DNA of 64,000 bases from Lepiota brunneoincarnata (lineage: Eukaryota > Basidiomycota > Agaricomycetes > Agaricales > Agaricaceae). The position numbers and the translations under genes were made by a program. The stretch spans positions 1,220,315 through 1,284,314 of the forward strand of contig JAEBUN010000012.1 of the NCBI GenBank assembly GCA_023014365.1, written 5' to 3'. The stretch's first letter is position 1, and the number at the start of each line of letters is the position of its first letter. The notes beneath the pieces are model-generated. The model worked only from the letters and a program-made list of their open reading frames with translations, searched no databases and was not told where the DNA came from. Shown here piece by piece: positions 12,254-26,286 of the stretch.

Positions 12254-13492
12254 TCAGAAGGTCGCGCCACCATCCGCGATCATTGTTTGACCTATGGAAG
12301 ATATGATTAGCGCGAGTTCACAGGCTCAAGTTGGATAACTGGAGGCTTATACCTGTAACAAAATGGGCTTCCTGTGACGCGAGATAAGACACGAGGTGTG
12401 CGATATCACTCGGCTGACCCGTTCTCGCTTCTGGTATGCGTAAACCCTGTTATCAGTAAGTTTTTAGACGTTTTCACGAAGAAAAGGTTGGTATAGTTCA
12501 CGCACTCGCTTGATATCTGAGCAAGGGCCTCCATACTCCTCATCGAGTGGACTCCTGACTGTTGACAATTGACACATGTAGCAGTCAAAGGTCTCTCAAA
12601 TTCCGGCTCACCTAAATCAGTATCAATGACCCCTGGCGCATACGCGTTCACTGTTATGTTATGCTCATAGAGCTCTCGTGCTGTTGTTGATTGCAAGTCA
12701 TTAGAGATCCCTGTTCGACGAGATTAACTGAACACGCACCACTTGATTGAGTCAGAGACCGTACCCCGAACTTTGAGATGCAATAAGCCCCCAAGCCAGC
12801 ATATCCTTTGAGGACGCATGATTTTGTATTCTAATGCGAAATCGAACCAAAAAAAAAAGACATACCCTTATAGCCGCAAATGGAAGCAGCACCTTGGTTC
12901 AGAATTAGATGCACTGGCGAGGAGTTTTTGATTCGTCGCCTCTCACCGATTATTCTTCCCCCGGATTTTTGTTCAATCATCTGACGTGCTGCATACTTAT
13001 AGCAGAGAACAACTCCTCGTAGGTTGACCGCCCACACCCTTTCCCAGACCGATAAGTCTGCTGCATGTCATGATGTGCCGATTTTGGATTAGGCCTCTGA
13101 TCCCAGTAAGTACACAGATTAGCATACCATCTACAATGGAATGGAGTTCATGCGCGGTTCCGGCATTTGCAACCATCTACAACGTAATCTCAGTAATAAG
13201 CATCTTATCTGCGTGGACCAAGTTGGATAGCTCCATGGTGAGAAACCTACCACATCAAGTCGACCTAGTGATTCCACATCCTCTTAACAGCTTCCTCTTC
13301 CGTGACGTCTTCCATTAAAGCGACTGCCTTCCTCCCTGTGTCATTAATCTCTTTTGCCAGGGAATTGAGCTGGTCAGCTTTGCTAGGAAGATCGTCTACG
13401 GCGACGTCCAACCCATCTTTGGCCAAACGCAAAGCTATGGCCCTGCCGATACCTTGAGCTGCACCGGTCACGAGTGCTACACGTACGGTCAT
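12254..13492 (-). pseudogene. short-chain dehydrogenase/reductase copy A, one frameshift
   Basis: An NAD(P)-dependent oxidoreductase of the classical SDR family, closest in feel to diacetyl/acetoin (butanediol) dehydrogenases. Exon 1 (13251-13492) starts MTVRVALVTGAAQGIGRAIA with the complete TGxxxGIG cofactor motif. Further exons at 13128-13176 (MVANAG), 12947-13060 (WERVWAVNLRGVVLCYKYAA), 12866-12892, 12743-12805 (YCISKFGVRSLTQS, the YxxxK active site), 12612-12680 (ITVNAYAPGVIDTDL) and two or three terminal exons ending QTMIADGGATF cover the whole family length. At the end of exon 1 the frame is lost: RM is followed by WNH-stop where one missing G would restore VESLGRLDV. Every other element is conserved, so this is either a very young pseudogene or an assembly error. 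Confidence 0.7.
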
Positions 13493-13857
13493 GATCGATT
13501 CGGTTTCTCAGGTGCCAAAACGTAGATTGGCTAAGCAGAAGAAGGAAACAATTTTCCGATGAGGAGAGGGGGGGGGATTATCCACCCCTATTTATATGGA
13601 TATCTTGATATCCCAGCTGGCCTGGGGCGGGTGCCACTTCCCTGGCAACCGAATCAGGGAAGAGGATTAGCCGGCATGCCGTTGATATGCGTCAAGCTTC
13701 CGACCCGACCCTCCTTTGCGAAAATCGTTGGTCGCTATTCTTGTGTGAGTATGTCCTGCGCCACGTGATGAGGGCCGCTTCCGTCATAATTGGAGTACTC
13801 TGAGAGTAAAATTCAGGGAAGCAGTCCTACTGAACATGTTCGATTCATTGATCACAT
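13493..13857. other. intergenic
   Basis: Upstream region of dehydrogenase copy A and 3' flank of the first hydrolase. It contains a run of G at about 13567-13576 and no supported gene. Confidence 0.4.
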
Positions 13858-15120
13858 CTATACATGTCGCATACCGTCCGCAAGAGCTCTCAGGAAGTCA
13901 TCTGGGTCATCCCAGTGCCACTGTGAATCGGGTGAGTGGATCGGCATGTACAGACCTAGTAGTGTAATTTGAACGTACAAAATGATTTGCATCCTTGGCA
14001 ACTTTGAAGCTCAATGGTCGCATGAACTGGTTCTGGTCGATCCGTTCTTGACGCGCGACTTGCATCTGATGGTAGCTCCAAAGTGCTTGCTTGGTCGATC
14101 TCCAGCATACGAAGTATAAGACAGTGACGTCTGGGAAAGTGGTCTTGACGACGTTTTCGTCAAAAAAGACCCTCCGTGTCATATCGTAAACGGCCAACTG
14201 CACCGCATCAGTATGCCTTGGGAAAAGTTAGAATCCCAACTCGAAAATACTCCCGTTATCGACTTACATGGGATATTCGCATCTGGCAGCTACGGCAGCC
14301 TGGAATATTCTATCCCACTGCTCCTGTGACCAAGAGTCGGTAGTGACACGATCGGTGATGAGTCTGGAGTCCAGTTCGTTCATATCTCCATTCCAATTAT
14401 CTGGATTGTCAAAGTAGGAACCGACAAAACGCCTGAAAGTCTCATAATGTTCCATGATGTTCCTTCCAAACATGGGCCTGGCTTGGCCTCTGCCACCTAT
14501 CGGCTCGAGCCCGAAAGCCACATAAGGAGGATCTAGGGATGGACCTCAGCAGAGCAACAATATCTCTCAAAAGGATCCTTACCGTAAAGTACAAGTTTGA
14601 TAACGAAGCGACGTAGAATATCGTACTGCTCTTGCCCAAAGAGGGATGAATCTGATAAAAGGGTCATAGCAGTCGTACAACCCATTGACCATCCCAACAA
14701 CGCTATGCCGCCTGCCGATCGTTGGGCGCTGGGTTCGGGTATGTCGTGAGCTTGGACTATGTGGCAGATAAGATGGCCGAGTGAGATTGCCAGACCATCC
14801 AGAAATGCTTTCTTTCCATTGTGCAGGTCCTCGAGCTCCGCGTCGGTGTAGCGAGTGGAGCCCATGTAGTCCCTTCGCTGAACTGCTATGATGCGCAAGT
14901 TATATCTTGCGGCCAAGGCATGTAAAGGATCAAACACATCTATGAAAGAATCAGAGACGGTGGGTACCATATTTCGGGCTCTGGACGTACGGCCATTAAA
15001 TGCGGTTCCATGGAGCATGACTACCGTTGTGTACGTTGAAGAACTCTCGACTGGGCCGGAATCCATATATGACATATCGTTGCCATCTGGCAAATGGGCG
15101 GTGGTGCTCCTAAAGCTCAT
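13858..15120 (-). CDS. alpha/beta hydrolase, copy 1
   Basis: A serine hydrolase of the alpha/beta fold; the natural substrate is unknown. Five exons join in frame: 14991-15120, 14583-14939, 14268-14532, 13979-14216 and 13858-13920, giving 350 residues. HLPDGNDMSYMDSGPVESSS opens the protein, VVMLHGTAFNGH holds the HG oxyanion motif, and IALLGWSMGCTTAM carries the nucleophile elbow GxSxG (GWSMG). FPDVTVLYFVCW probably precedes the acidic residue, and HWDDPDDFLRALADGMR at the C-terminus carries a plausible catalytic His. No signal peptide is visible, so it is probably cytosolic. The last exon is only 63 bp. The acceptor of intron 3 reads AAG. It is a tandem duplicate of the next gene, with all introns at the same positions. 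Confidence 0.8.
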
Positions 15121-15499
15121 GTGTGTTTGCAGGGAGAGTGGCGCCCCAGATCTTGAGAAGCGGGATGATGATTACACCATTAGTCAGCAAAAGCCCCCAA
15201 CGATTTTAGTTCGAGGTTTTTCGATTTCAATTTAGGTCTAGAGATCATCGTGTGCCCTCGCATCATCAAATTTACGTATGTGTTCTTTGAATCCCTCAGC
15301 TGATGGTAAAACAAACTCCGATAGGCCAAGGATCCAAGTGCCTGGTTGAGTTTTCGTCCAAGTGGACAAAGCTTCTTGTGGAAACGTCGCTAAAAGCCAA
15401 GGTGAGATCTATTTCTGTATTGAAAACTTACGATATGAGCACTAGAGAAAGTATTCGGAGTAACCTACACTTTAACTAGGACATGCTCGATTCATAACG
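15121..15499. other. intergenic between hydrolase copies
   Basis: About 380 bp with no coding signal; the promoter region of hydrolase copy 1. Confidence 0.4.
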
Positions 15500-16763
15500 C
15501 TATCCATCCCGCACAGCGTCCGCAAGGGCTTTAACGAAATCATCTGGAGAATCCCAATGCCACTATGAGGAAACAGGTCAGTGACTGATCGGGTGTGGAC
15601 CTGACAGTGGTATGAACTTACGAAGTGGTTGGCGCCCTTGACAATTTTAAAACTCAACGGCCGCATGAACTGGTTCTGGTCAATCTCTTGTTGACACGCG
15701 ACTTGCATCTGCCAGTAGGCCCAAAGTGCCGGCTGGGCCGACCTCCAGCATGAAAAGTATAAGACAGCGACATCTGGGAAAGTGGCCTTGACGATATCTT
15801 CGTCAAAAAGGACCCTCCGTGTCATATCGTAAATGGTCGATTGCATCACATCCGTGTACCTCGCCGAAAAGTGAGAATCGCGATTCGGAATCTTCTTGGT
15901 GTCAACCTACATGGGGTAGTCGCACCTAACGGCTATCATGGGCTGAAATGCCCTCTCTTGCTGTTCCTGTGACCAGGAGTCGGTGGTGACATGTTCAGTG
16001 GCGAGCCGGGAATCCAGCTGCTTTGGATCTCCATCCCAATTATCCGGGGTGTCATAGTAGGAGCTGGCAAAGCGCTGGAGGGTCCTGTGGCCTTCTGGGT
16101 TTTGATCAAATATAGCCTTAGGGAGCGTTTGGCCTCTGCCACCTATCGGTTCAAGCCCCAGAGCCAAATGAGGGGGGTCTGGAAATATGAGCAAGCAGAG
16201 GGACAATGTCACCCAAAGGATCCTCACCGTAAAGTACGAGTTTGATCACGAAACGGCGCAGAAGTTCATACTGCTCTAGCCCGAAGAGGGTGGAATCGGA
16301 CAAAAGCGTCAGAGCAGTCGTACAGCCCATTGACCATCCCAATAGCACTATACCACCATCTGAGCGTTGAGCGTTGGGCTCAGGTATGGCATGGGCTTGG
16401 ATTATGTGGCAGATGAGATGACCGAGCAAGATCGTCAGGCGATCTAGGAATGCTTTTTTCCCGCTGTGCAGATCCTCGAGCTCCGCGCCCGTGTAGCGAG
16501 TGGAACCCATGTAGTCCCTCCGCTGAGCTGCTATGAGGCGCAAGTTATATTTTACGGCAAAAGCGTGGAGAGGATCAAACACATCTATGGAACAATTAGA
16601 GAAACTGGGTGCATTTTTCTCAGGGGAGCGTACGGTTGTTAAACGCGGCTCCATGGAGCATGACCACTGTGGTGTATGCTGACGAACCCTCCCGCGGGCC
16701 AGAATCCATGTAGGGGATTTCGTTGCCATCCGGGAGATGAGCAATGGCATTCTTGAAGCTCAT
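15500..16763 (-). CDS. alpha/beta hydrolase, copy 2
   Basis: Tandem paralogue of the previous gene with identical exon structure: 16634-16763, 16228-16584, 15911-16178, 15622-15859 and 15500-15562, giving 351 residues. It starts MSFKNAIAHLPDGNEIPY. The oxyanion motif is VVMLHGAAFNNH and the nucleophile elbow GWSMG sits in IVLLGWSMGCTTAL. The C-terminus HWDSPDDFVKALADAVRDG conserves the candidate His. One codon longer in exon 3 than copy 1. The first intron has a GTACGC donor. It is transcribed divergently from the SEH1-like gene, with only 183 bp between the two start codons, so the promoters may be shared. No frame damage is seen, so both copies are probably functional. Confidence 0.8.
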
Positions 16764-16946
16764 GGTTACTTACAGGGTGTGATACAGCGTCAGATTATTC
16801 GCTGGAGTCCTCTATTGGAGCCAACTGGAGCCTACCAAAAAAATAGGAGTTACTCGGCGGTGATTATTGTAGGTGTCACGTGCACTCTTGTCGAGGTTCC
16901 TTCAGCGGCCGAACATGTCTGTTGGTTAAGCCAATTGTCTCCAGCG

Positions 16947-18621
16947 ATGATACAAACAGGATTGATTCAGCACGCTCATGATGACCTGGTAACCGACGCG
17001 TCGTATGATTTCTATGGCCTCCGTCTGTCGACTTGCAGTCTGGATCAAAGGTATAATTCTGCGCAATCTCATTACAAGATTGGAGCTTATCGAGTCCAGG
17101 ATAAAGATCTGGCAACTTGATGAAAGCAATGGCTCGTGGCACGTACAAGATGAATGGAAGGTGCGCGTAACATGATGCTACAAGGCGAGGATATCTTTGA
17201 GAATGTCGTTCCATCTAGGCACACGAGGCTGCAGTCTCCAAAGTAAGCTGGGCTCACCCAGAATTCGGCTCGATCATCGCGTCCGCCTCATTTGACCGCA
17301 CTGCAAAAGTATGGGAGCAAGCGCCCCCAAGTGCCCTCCTTGATTCCCAATTGGGCACCTCCAGCGGGGGTCAGTCACAGCATACGTCCCGTTGGATAGA
17401 ACGGTTCGTTATGGCAGAGTCGAAGGGTACTGTTCGTGGTATTGAGTTTGCCCCACATTACTTTGGCCTCAAACTGGTACGTGTAATTCCAGCTGGCATT
17501 CTTTGTCCTCGTTCTAAACACGAATGTAATACTTCTAGGCAACCATTGCGTCCGATAATATCCTAAGACTTTATGAATGCATTGATCAGTCGTCTCTGAC
17601 AAGCTGGCAATTGCTGCAGGACATTGATGTCTACAACCTCCCCTCATCTTCCACTCCCACCTTCTACTCACGTGCACATACCCTTGCACTTGCGACCCCA
17701 ACACAAACCAGTTCAACCCTCGACAAAAATAACTATGCTGACCATGCTCAAGCCCTATCACAAGGTCTCCAACAAAATGCAATGAACAATCAGACACGAC
17801 ATGGAATTGGGAATAGGGAAGCAGACGGTGGTTGGTGCTTATCATGGTGCAAGGATAGGTATTGGGGTGAGATTATCGCTGCTGGCGCGGGTACCACTGG
17901 CGTCATCAAGGTAAGTCTATTACCCTTTTTTCGCTCCTCTCACTCGATTCTTAGCCTGCTCTAGATTATTCAACTCACGCCATCCCGACGCCACGTAACA
18001 CTTCTCACTCTCGATCCCTCCCCAACTACCTCCGCCGCTGCATCTCCCCGTCTAGCACCCATCAATCCTTCGCAACTTCCCACCGAAACAGAGAGCCGCA
18101 TTCAAGTAAAGTCTGCCATTACCTGCCTATCCTGGGCACCTTCGTGCGGGCGCTCCTATCATTTGATTGCTACCGGAGGCCGTGATGGAAGTGTGAGGAT
18201 ATGGCGCATTCAACCGGGGGAGGAGCTGGAAAGTGACGATGGGAAAGATGGAGAAAGCGAAGAAGCCAAATGGAGAGTGATCTCCGTGTCGAAGGTCGAG
18301 CACAAGTCAGTAGTTGGTACCCCTGCTTCCGTCTTGGCATCATTTACCGACTCGAATCGAATCTTCAGGTCCGCGGTCAGCAAGGTGGAATGGAATATCA
18401 CTGGGTACGCGACGGGTAACAAATTCTAGTCCTGGGGTCGACTCACGGAGCCTCCTTTCAGCACGATCTTATCCTCGGTGGGCAATGATGGGCGTGTGCG
18501 GTTGTGGAAAGCTGCTCCTGAGGGAGATTGGAAGTCGGTCGGAAGCATCGGCGTCGAACAAGCCGAGGAGACGGAGCCCGGTCCACAATCCGAGAACCGT
18601 GACGTCGAAATGGATTCATGA
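16947..18621 (+). CDS. SEH1: SEH1-type WD40 nucleoporin
   Basis: A WD40 beta-propeller protein of the Sec13/Seh1 group, shared by the Nup84/Nup107 complex of the nuclear pore and the SEA/GATOR complex at the vacuole. Seven exons join in frame: 16947-17050, 17100-17160, 17219-17476, 17539-17910, 17965-18305, 18369-18404 and 18462-18621, giving 443 residues. Key matches are HAHDDLVTDASYDFYGLRLS, then SWAHPEFGSIIASASFDRTA, then FAPHYFGLKLATIASDNILR, and SKVEWNITGTILSSVGNDGR near the end, all in the order of yeast and human Seh1. It is longer than yeast Seh1 (349) because of inserts such as the acidic loop EELESDDGKDGESEEA. The tail (EETEPGPQSENRDVEMDS) is acidic. Confidence 0.9.
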
Positions 18622-18835
18622 AGGTACACAGTCGCTGATGAGCTCGTAAATTGGATATCCCTCTTCTTTCATCAGATCCCAGAGATGCTGGTGCAAAATA
18701 TGATATATGTGGTTTAGGTAATGCGCAGGTATGGAGCATACCAAGAAACTCGGGGATCACAAACAAAGAAACGAATCGTCTCAGGCGATCGAAGGGGGAG
18801 TGTATGCATGCATTATTGGGAGACTCCTTTGGTAT

Positions 18836-20728
<1,893 letters not shown>

Positions 20729-22252
20729 CGCAGAGGATAAGTGGAGAAGTAGATTGAGCGTTGCGCGCCACTTTATAGCAGCTCCTTATCTCTGACCAAT
20801 GGCACATCCCGTCTGGAAGGCTGAGTAACCGCACAGCATACAAAACAGCAACTCACAAGGATAGCTAAGAGTTTGGCAGCGCTACGGCGGCCACAAGCGT
20901 CCGTCCTGTCTGTCCGTGAGGTCCAAGATTTAGAATTCCCCTTCGGTCCCCCTTCGTGCCCCTCTGCCCACGTGACAGCTTGGAACCGGTCTAATCAGGC
21001 TGTAAACTCCTGATCGACGGGCTGCTGGCGAGGAGAGTCGAGACGGATCGTGACCACAGGGTGGCGTGAGTAGCGAGATGTGGACCCGACACTAAACACG
21101 CGTGCCCTTCAATTTGCTTACACGCCGTAGTACATTATCTGACCGGCGGTCCGATTTGTGAGGTCAATGCAACACACACTGACCCTGGATTGTCCGTGTC
21201 ACGTTCCAGTGGATATTCCTGAGACACACTCCCAACTACCATAAGTGTTGGTTCGGTGGGAGTCATTCAGCGGATGCATTACGTAAAGCGTGATGATAAG
21301 GCGTGAAACTTGGGACACGATTGTCCTATGATACAGAAGAATACAGATAGCATTTCATGCATCCTTATACCTTTTTTTTGCCCAAAAATCAAGCGGAAAA
21401 GAGCCAAGAAAATTTGACCCATGTCACGCCCAGTCATTGCGCTTGTTCCCCATGACTACCAAAACTCCACGGTAGTAGTACCCTTTAGCCATATGCGAAC
21501 ATCTAATCGCCGCCAACACCCCTGCAAGACGCATATCGGACCCTGTATCCTCAATATATCTGAGGATGGTTCAACAATGCTCCGTTGCACCTCCTCTCCG
21601 CCGCACTCTCTAAGGTTTTCGTTGATCCGACAACGAGCTTAGAGGTTTGATCATCAGCTTCTGGAATTAAACCTGAGGAGTCTTATTGAGCAGACCTGGG
21701 TCTACAGCCAACTGCCTTGTGACAAGTAGGAGGTAGCCTGAAAAGCGAATAGCTAGCTGATAAGCGAGCGCGATGAAATAAGCGCTTATTTACCGTGCGA
21801 TGATCAAAATTAACTTAGAAAGGGCAGCTTCACAACCCCAGGGACACTAGTATATACATAAATGAAGACGTGAGACAGCGCAGGACAGACCCTATTAGAG
21901 GCAGGAATTCCACGCAAACACAGATGCAGACAGGAGGACCTCTTGTTGAGCTCAAAGGGTCAAGTTAACATTTGACGGTCGACTGTCCTAGGGTCCCCAA
22001 ACCCATCACAAGGGAACATGCATGAGCCTGGGTCGTGTGCAACGATCGGCACGCGAAAGCTGGAAAAGAGCGTCAAACGACGATCCGGATCGCAAGGTTA
22101 ATCCAGACCTGTCACTTCGACCCCACCTTCGCAATCTGAACTTCAAATACTACGACATCCCATGTGAGAACTTTCGGGGAGGGTGAATTTTACACACGTT
22201 ATGAATTCACTAAGCATATTATATTCAGGAAGCTGCCGCGAGGCTCGGACCA
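20729..22252. other. intergenic upstream of glutamate dehydrogenase
   Basis: About 1.5 kb without a supported gene. The proximal part should hold the gdhA promoter; the single short ORF at 21421-21642 (+) looks random. Confidence 0.4.
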
Positions 22253-22254
22253 TA

Positions 22255-22823
22255 CAGTCGCCTCTGAGATAACCCATCTTTGTCATAACCCATACTCTGT
22301 GATATCCCATATGATTTTGGGTCTCCTAAGTTGGTCCGCAGACGTTTTGAAGCAGAAACCCATAACTCTGCTATACCCCGTAACCCATAGCCCTTGAGGA
22401 ACAAAACCCCATAGCGCCGATGACCATATATAGTAAATAGTTCCGTTTGGAGAGGTCCATTTGAGCGCTTGCATGGTGCCGGAGGTTTGGGTTGAGGTTC
22501 AAGTAAACGTAGCTTTTGTACAAACAGTCTCAGTATTCTCTATGCCCCCCAAAAGCCTAATTCATATTCTTGAAAAAGGGCTCAACAGGCTCGAGCAGCA
22601 GTCCAAATCTCATAAATCCATACTCCAGGAGAGACTCTCACAGGGTCAGACAATCACCGAGGATGGACAATTACAACTTTGATAGATATAGTAGTATTTT
22701 AATTTGATTTTTAATCGATTTTTAAAGGGCATTTTTTTTCGATCTTTTCCATAACACATACTCTGTCGAAACCCATAGCCCAGACCTTCTCCCAACTGCT
22801 ATGGGTTATTACAGAGGCGACTG
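22255..22823. mobile_element. short non-autonomous TIR transposon, TA target site
   Basis: A 569-bp element with inverted ends CAGTCGCCTCTG at 22255 and CAGAGGCGACTG ending at 22823, flanked on both sides by TA (22253-22254 and 22824-22825). Similarity of the ends continues inwards as ATAACCCAT against ATGGGTTAT. Subterminal regions carry many copies of an ACCCATA-like word. The TA duplication and the CAGT start fit the Tc1/mariner superfamily, possibly the pogo branch. No transposase is encoded; the inner ORFs are below 80 codons. It would depend on a transposase from elsewhere. Confidence 0.8.
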
Positions 22824-22825
22824 TA

Positions 22826-23867
22826 GTTAACCGATAGGGAGCGACCCCTCAGATCGGTGCCTGACCCTATAATTATCAATGGGTTTCACGGTGATAGCGC
22901 CAATGAATACTCTGCTGCTGGCCTCTTCTAATCAGGGTTGGAGGTGACCAGCGTCACGATCTGCAAGCGCTTCTTGCCAAATTTCACAATTAAAAGCTCA
23001 AGGGATAGACAGTGACCTAACCTGAAGCTTAAAATACGTGCAACATAGATACAAGCGGCATACGAAGACCGGGGCTCAGGCCACGTTCAAGTTGACAGAA
23101 ATTTTCTGAGCTGCTGTAAATGTGGTTTTTTCCATGTCCGGGTCCGCATCACCTGATGAGCCCAATGCTCCCTCGTGAATCCAGTGCGACTCGAAGCATA
23201 GTCCACCAAAAACGCTCCCGAGCTGGACGGTCGATCAGGGGATGGATTGAGTATCCACTGAGCAGTTAGAAAACTTCTGCGGCGGTGTTCGCCCCACATG
23301 TTCCTTGATTTTTTGTTCATCATCAATAACCCATCCGAGCCGACCTCATCGGCCCATATTTTTGAGTCTTATGACCCATTTCACTCCCCTAGAGCTGTCA
23401 TTGCCGCTGTCCGGGGTTGTTACCCATCGGACAATGTCCAACTAGCTCACGGTGCGAGCAGCTAATTGGATGAGGTTGGACGTTAAGGTACCTGAAAAAG
23501 TCCATTATGACATATCAGGGGGGAGACATCACGCAGTATCAGTCTAAGTTGGAATATGAAGTTGGCGATCCTGGTCCCATCAAAACGAGCAATATAATTG
23601 TCATTCGCCAGTACTGACAGACTCAGAGATCAGTTCTCCGGCCCTCATAATCGCCGTGGGGTAACATATGCGAAATGCCCTGACCTCTCACGTCATGTCG
23701 TTTATATTGTTTCAGCGATTCATCCTCGTGGTCTCTTAATCTCGCGTCGGGGATCCGGAGCCCGTCAAAACACTGCGCTACGAGGCCCCCAAAGGCTGCA
23801 TGAGAGATATATAAGCTTGAAGAGCGAAGCTGTTCAAAATCTTCAAGGGCCTGCTGGTTTTCTCCTC
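22826..23867. other. intergenic, nothing recognised
   Basis: About 1 kb between the small transposon and the WSC gene. ORFs are short and without domains. Confidence 0.4.
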
Positions 23868-25545
23868 ATGTCAGTGCTGAAATCTCTAGTGGTCATAGCG
23901 GCTACTACGTTGCTCGTACGTCCTGCTTAAAATCCCTTTCATTTCCAGAACAGATCTGTTTAGATAGTTATTCTCGTCAGGCTCACGCTGGAGCCATCAC
24001 GGGTCCATCCATCATTGGAAGACAAAACTCTCAGTGGTCTCATGTTGGTTGTTTTGAGTGCGTGCCTTCCACTTGGGATCACTAACGTTTCTTTTCATGG
24101 TATAATCAGTGACCAGTCCTCCGATCGCACCCTCGCTGTTGATGGATATACAAGTGATAGGGACATGACCCCCGCCAAGTGCGTTGACTATTGCTCTGCC
24201 CGAGGGTTTTCCTACGCTGGAGTTGAATACGGAAAGGTAAAGTTGCGTGTTATCTGACCCCTCAATAACTCTGATGAGCCTTCTTCAACCAGGAATGTTG
24301 TATGTGGTTCTGTTGGACTTGGGGCGTAACACCCGATTTACCCATCCTTCCCCTACAGGGTGCGACTATCTAATTCAGCACCAAGTCGGCTGGGATGCCG
24401 AGCAAAGCGAATGCAACATGCCCTGCACGGGTGACCTCACCCTCACGTGTGGTGCAGGCAACCGAATTGATATATACCATGACACGACTAAGAAGGACCC
24501 AATCGTCAATCGTACTATAGGTACTTGGCAGTATCAGGGTTGCTGGTTGTACGCTACCTATCATTCCACTCTCAGTGGGAAAGGTGGTGATTGAACTTTC
24601 ATTAGGGACTCTACCGGTGCGAGAACTTTAGACCACAACATTCACGTCCCGGATGGTGTCACACCAGAGAAATGCATCGCTGCATGTGGTGCACAAGGGT
24701 ATGGTCTCGCAGGGGTGGAATTCTCGGATGAATGTTGTAAGTGATTCTGCACCAGTATCCCAAGTCGCAACGAATGTGAGGACTAAGTGCTTTGAGTATA
24801 GGGTGTGACAAATTCCTCCTCTGGGGGAACCGCCAAGCTCTTCCTCTTTGCCAAATGACATGCTCTGGGGATCATTCCCAATTTTGCGGGGGTGCGGGAT
24901 ACGTCGGGATTTATATTAACAGGAGTGTCCAGTTCGTCGACGGATGTGTGGCGGACACTGCACGGTGGAAGTTTAAAATCGAGGCCTTGAGTAGCGATTT
25001 TGAAGCTCCAGAAAGGTGGTTTAATGTGAAGGTTGTCCCTGAGAGTCAGGGGTCCCAAAACCACGTGCTTTCAGTAGGTCCTTGACTCAGACCATTCTCT
25101 TCTGTGGTTGACGGATTTTTTTGTGACAGACTTGCGAAACATGTGGAGGGTTCAGTGACTTCAGTCTTGTCAACAGGATGCTCTATCCGGAACCAAGGTC
25201 ACCAAACTCACCTATGCCGATTAAAGTAGATCATGGCGCCTCGCCTGTCTTTTCGGTTTCCGGATCTGCCTCTTCCTCGCCACATCCTTCTTATTGTCCC
25301 ATGGTGAAGCTCTCTCTATTTGTTAACCTTGTGTGTGAGGCTAAGTTTGTTAGATGATACCCAACTTTGTCACCCCGTTATTCGGGCCCCCAGGACTGGG
25401 CGTCTACAACCAAGTAAACCCATGGCACGTCTGTACGACTTCTAGCGGGAGGCAAGATATTGTCTATCAGCCCGAGGCCGGCAGCACGACATATGAGTTC
25501 GACAGTTGTCTATCTGTCTGGTTGCTGATGAGGTTCTTTAATTGA
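23868..25545 (+). CDS. secreted WSC-domain protein, possibly damaged
   Basis: A predicted secreted, glycan-binding protein. The start at 23868 gives MSVLKSLVVIAATTLL, and the next exon continues AHAGAIT, together a good signal peptide. Two WSC domains follow: SHVGCFDDQSSDRTLAVDGY through CNMPCTGDLTLTCGAGNRID, then YQGCWDSTGARTLDHNIHVP through CQMTCSGDHSQFCGGAGYVG, each with the Cys spacing of the family. The later exon, about 25354-25500, reads GPPGLGVYNQVNPWHVC, which I cannot assign. At about 24295-24305 the first WSC domain loses frame: after ECC the expected CGSVGLGA is one base out. Either an intron boundary is misread or this is a frameshift. Possible further exons extend to about 26200, so the 3' end is uncertain. 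Confidence 0.6.
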
Positions 25546-26286
25546 GTTGATTTTCGTGCTGGTGTATCACGGTTGAATTGCGGCGTAGTTGGAATATATT
25601 GTGCTTACTGCTAGTCGTGTGATTGAGAATTATTTGACCATCAATGAGAATCTTTGTTGAGTCACAGGTCGATCCTCTCATAGTCGCCATCAAAAATTGC
25701 CATGTCTGCGGTGGGCGATTGTTCCTTGTCTGTTGCATCAACGCTGATCAAGGGTGGATCTGAGCGTCATTTGGCCCACCGGTTGGCCATGTCAACCTAT
25801 CCTCCAGTGTCAAGGGGTCAGAGTTGACAACGTTGATCATTGGGCCTTGGTTGAGTGTTGGTGCAAACTGTTCATCGGCTTACTTGTTTATCCCCGTATG
25901 TACACTGACCGGCGTTCCTCTCAGGCCTTCAGTTGTGCCTGACATGGGTAATGGGCAGCTTCTGGTCTCTAATTTCGGCCAGTTCTCTCACATTGATTGT
26001 CAAGTCGCTATTCGTGGTGGAAGAAGGTTGTTCTCCTGGACAGTGTGGATGAGCAAAGTTGCGAGCATATTTGATTCGGCTGAAATTGCTAACCCAGCTT
26101 TCCCAGCCATCCGTGGCGGGTTCTGCCAATTCGTGCTAAGTTTCGGGTTTTACAAAGTGTGCCAAGAATATGACTGGGACCCACAGGGTCGTACGCCGTA
26201 GTGATCCGGCCCGGCCGGCAATCACGGGTTGTAAAATTTTGTACCGCTCTCCTCAAACCATCCAGCGTACCCTTCGAGCACCCACC

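Noticed and set aside
15121..16763. Apparent frameshift near 'NNRT' in hydrolase copy 2
   Set aside because: A GTACGC-ATAG intron at the same place as in copy 1 removes the stop and restores the frame.
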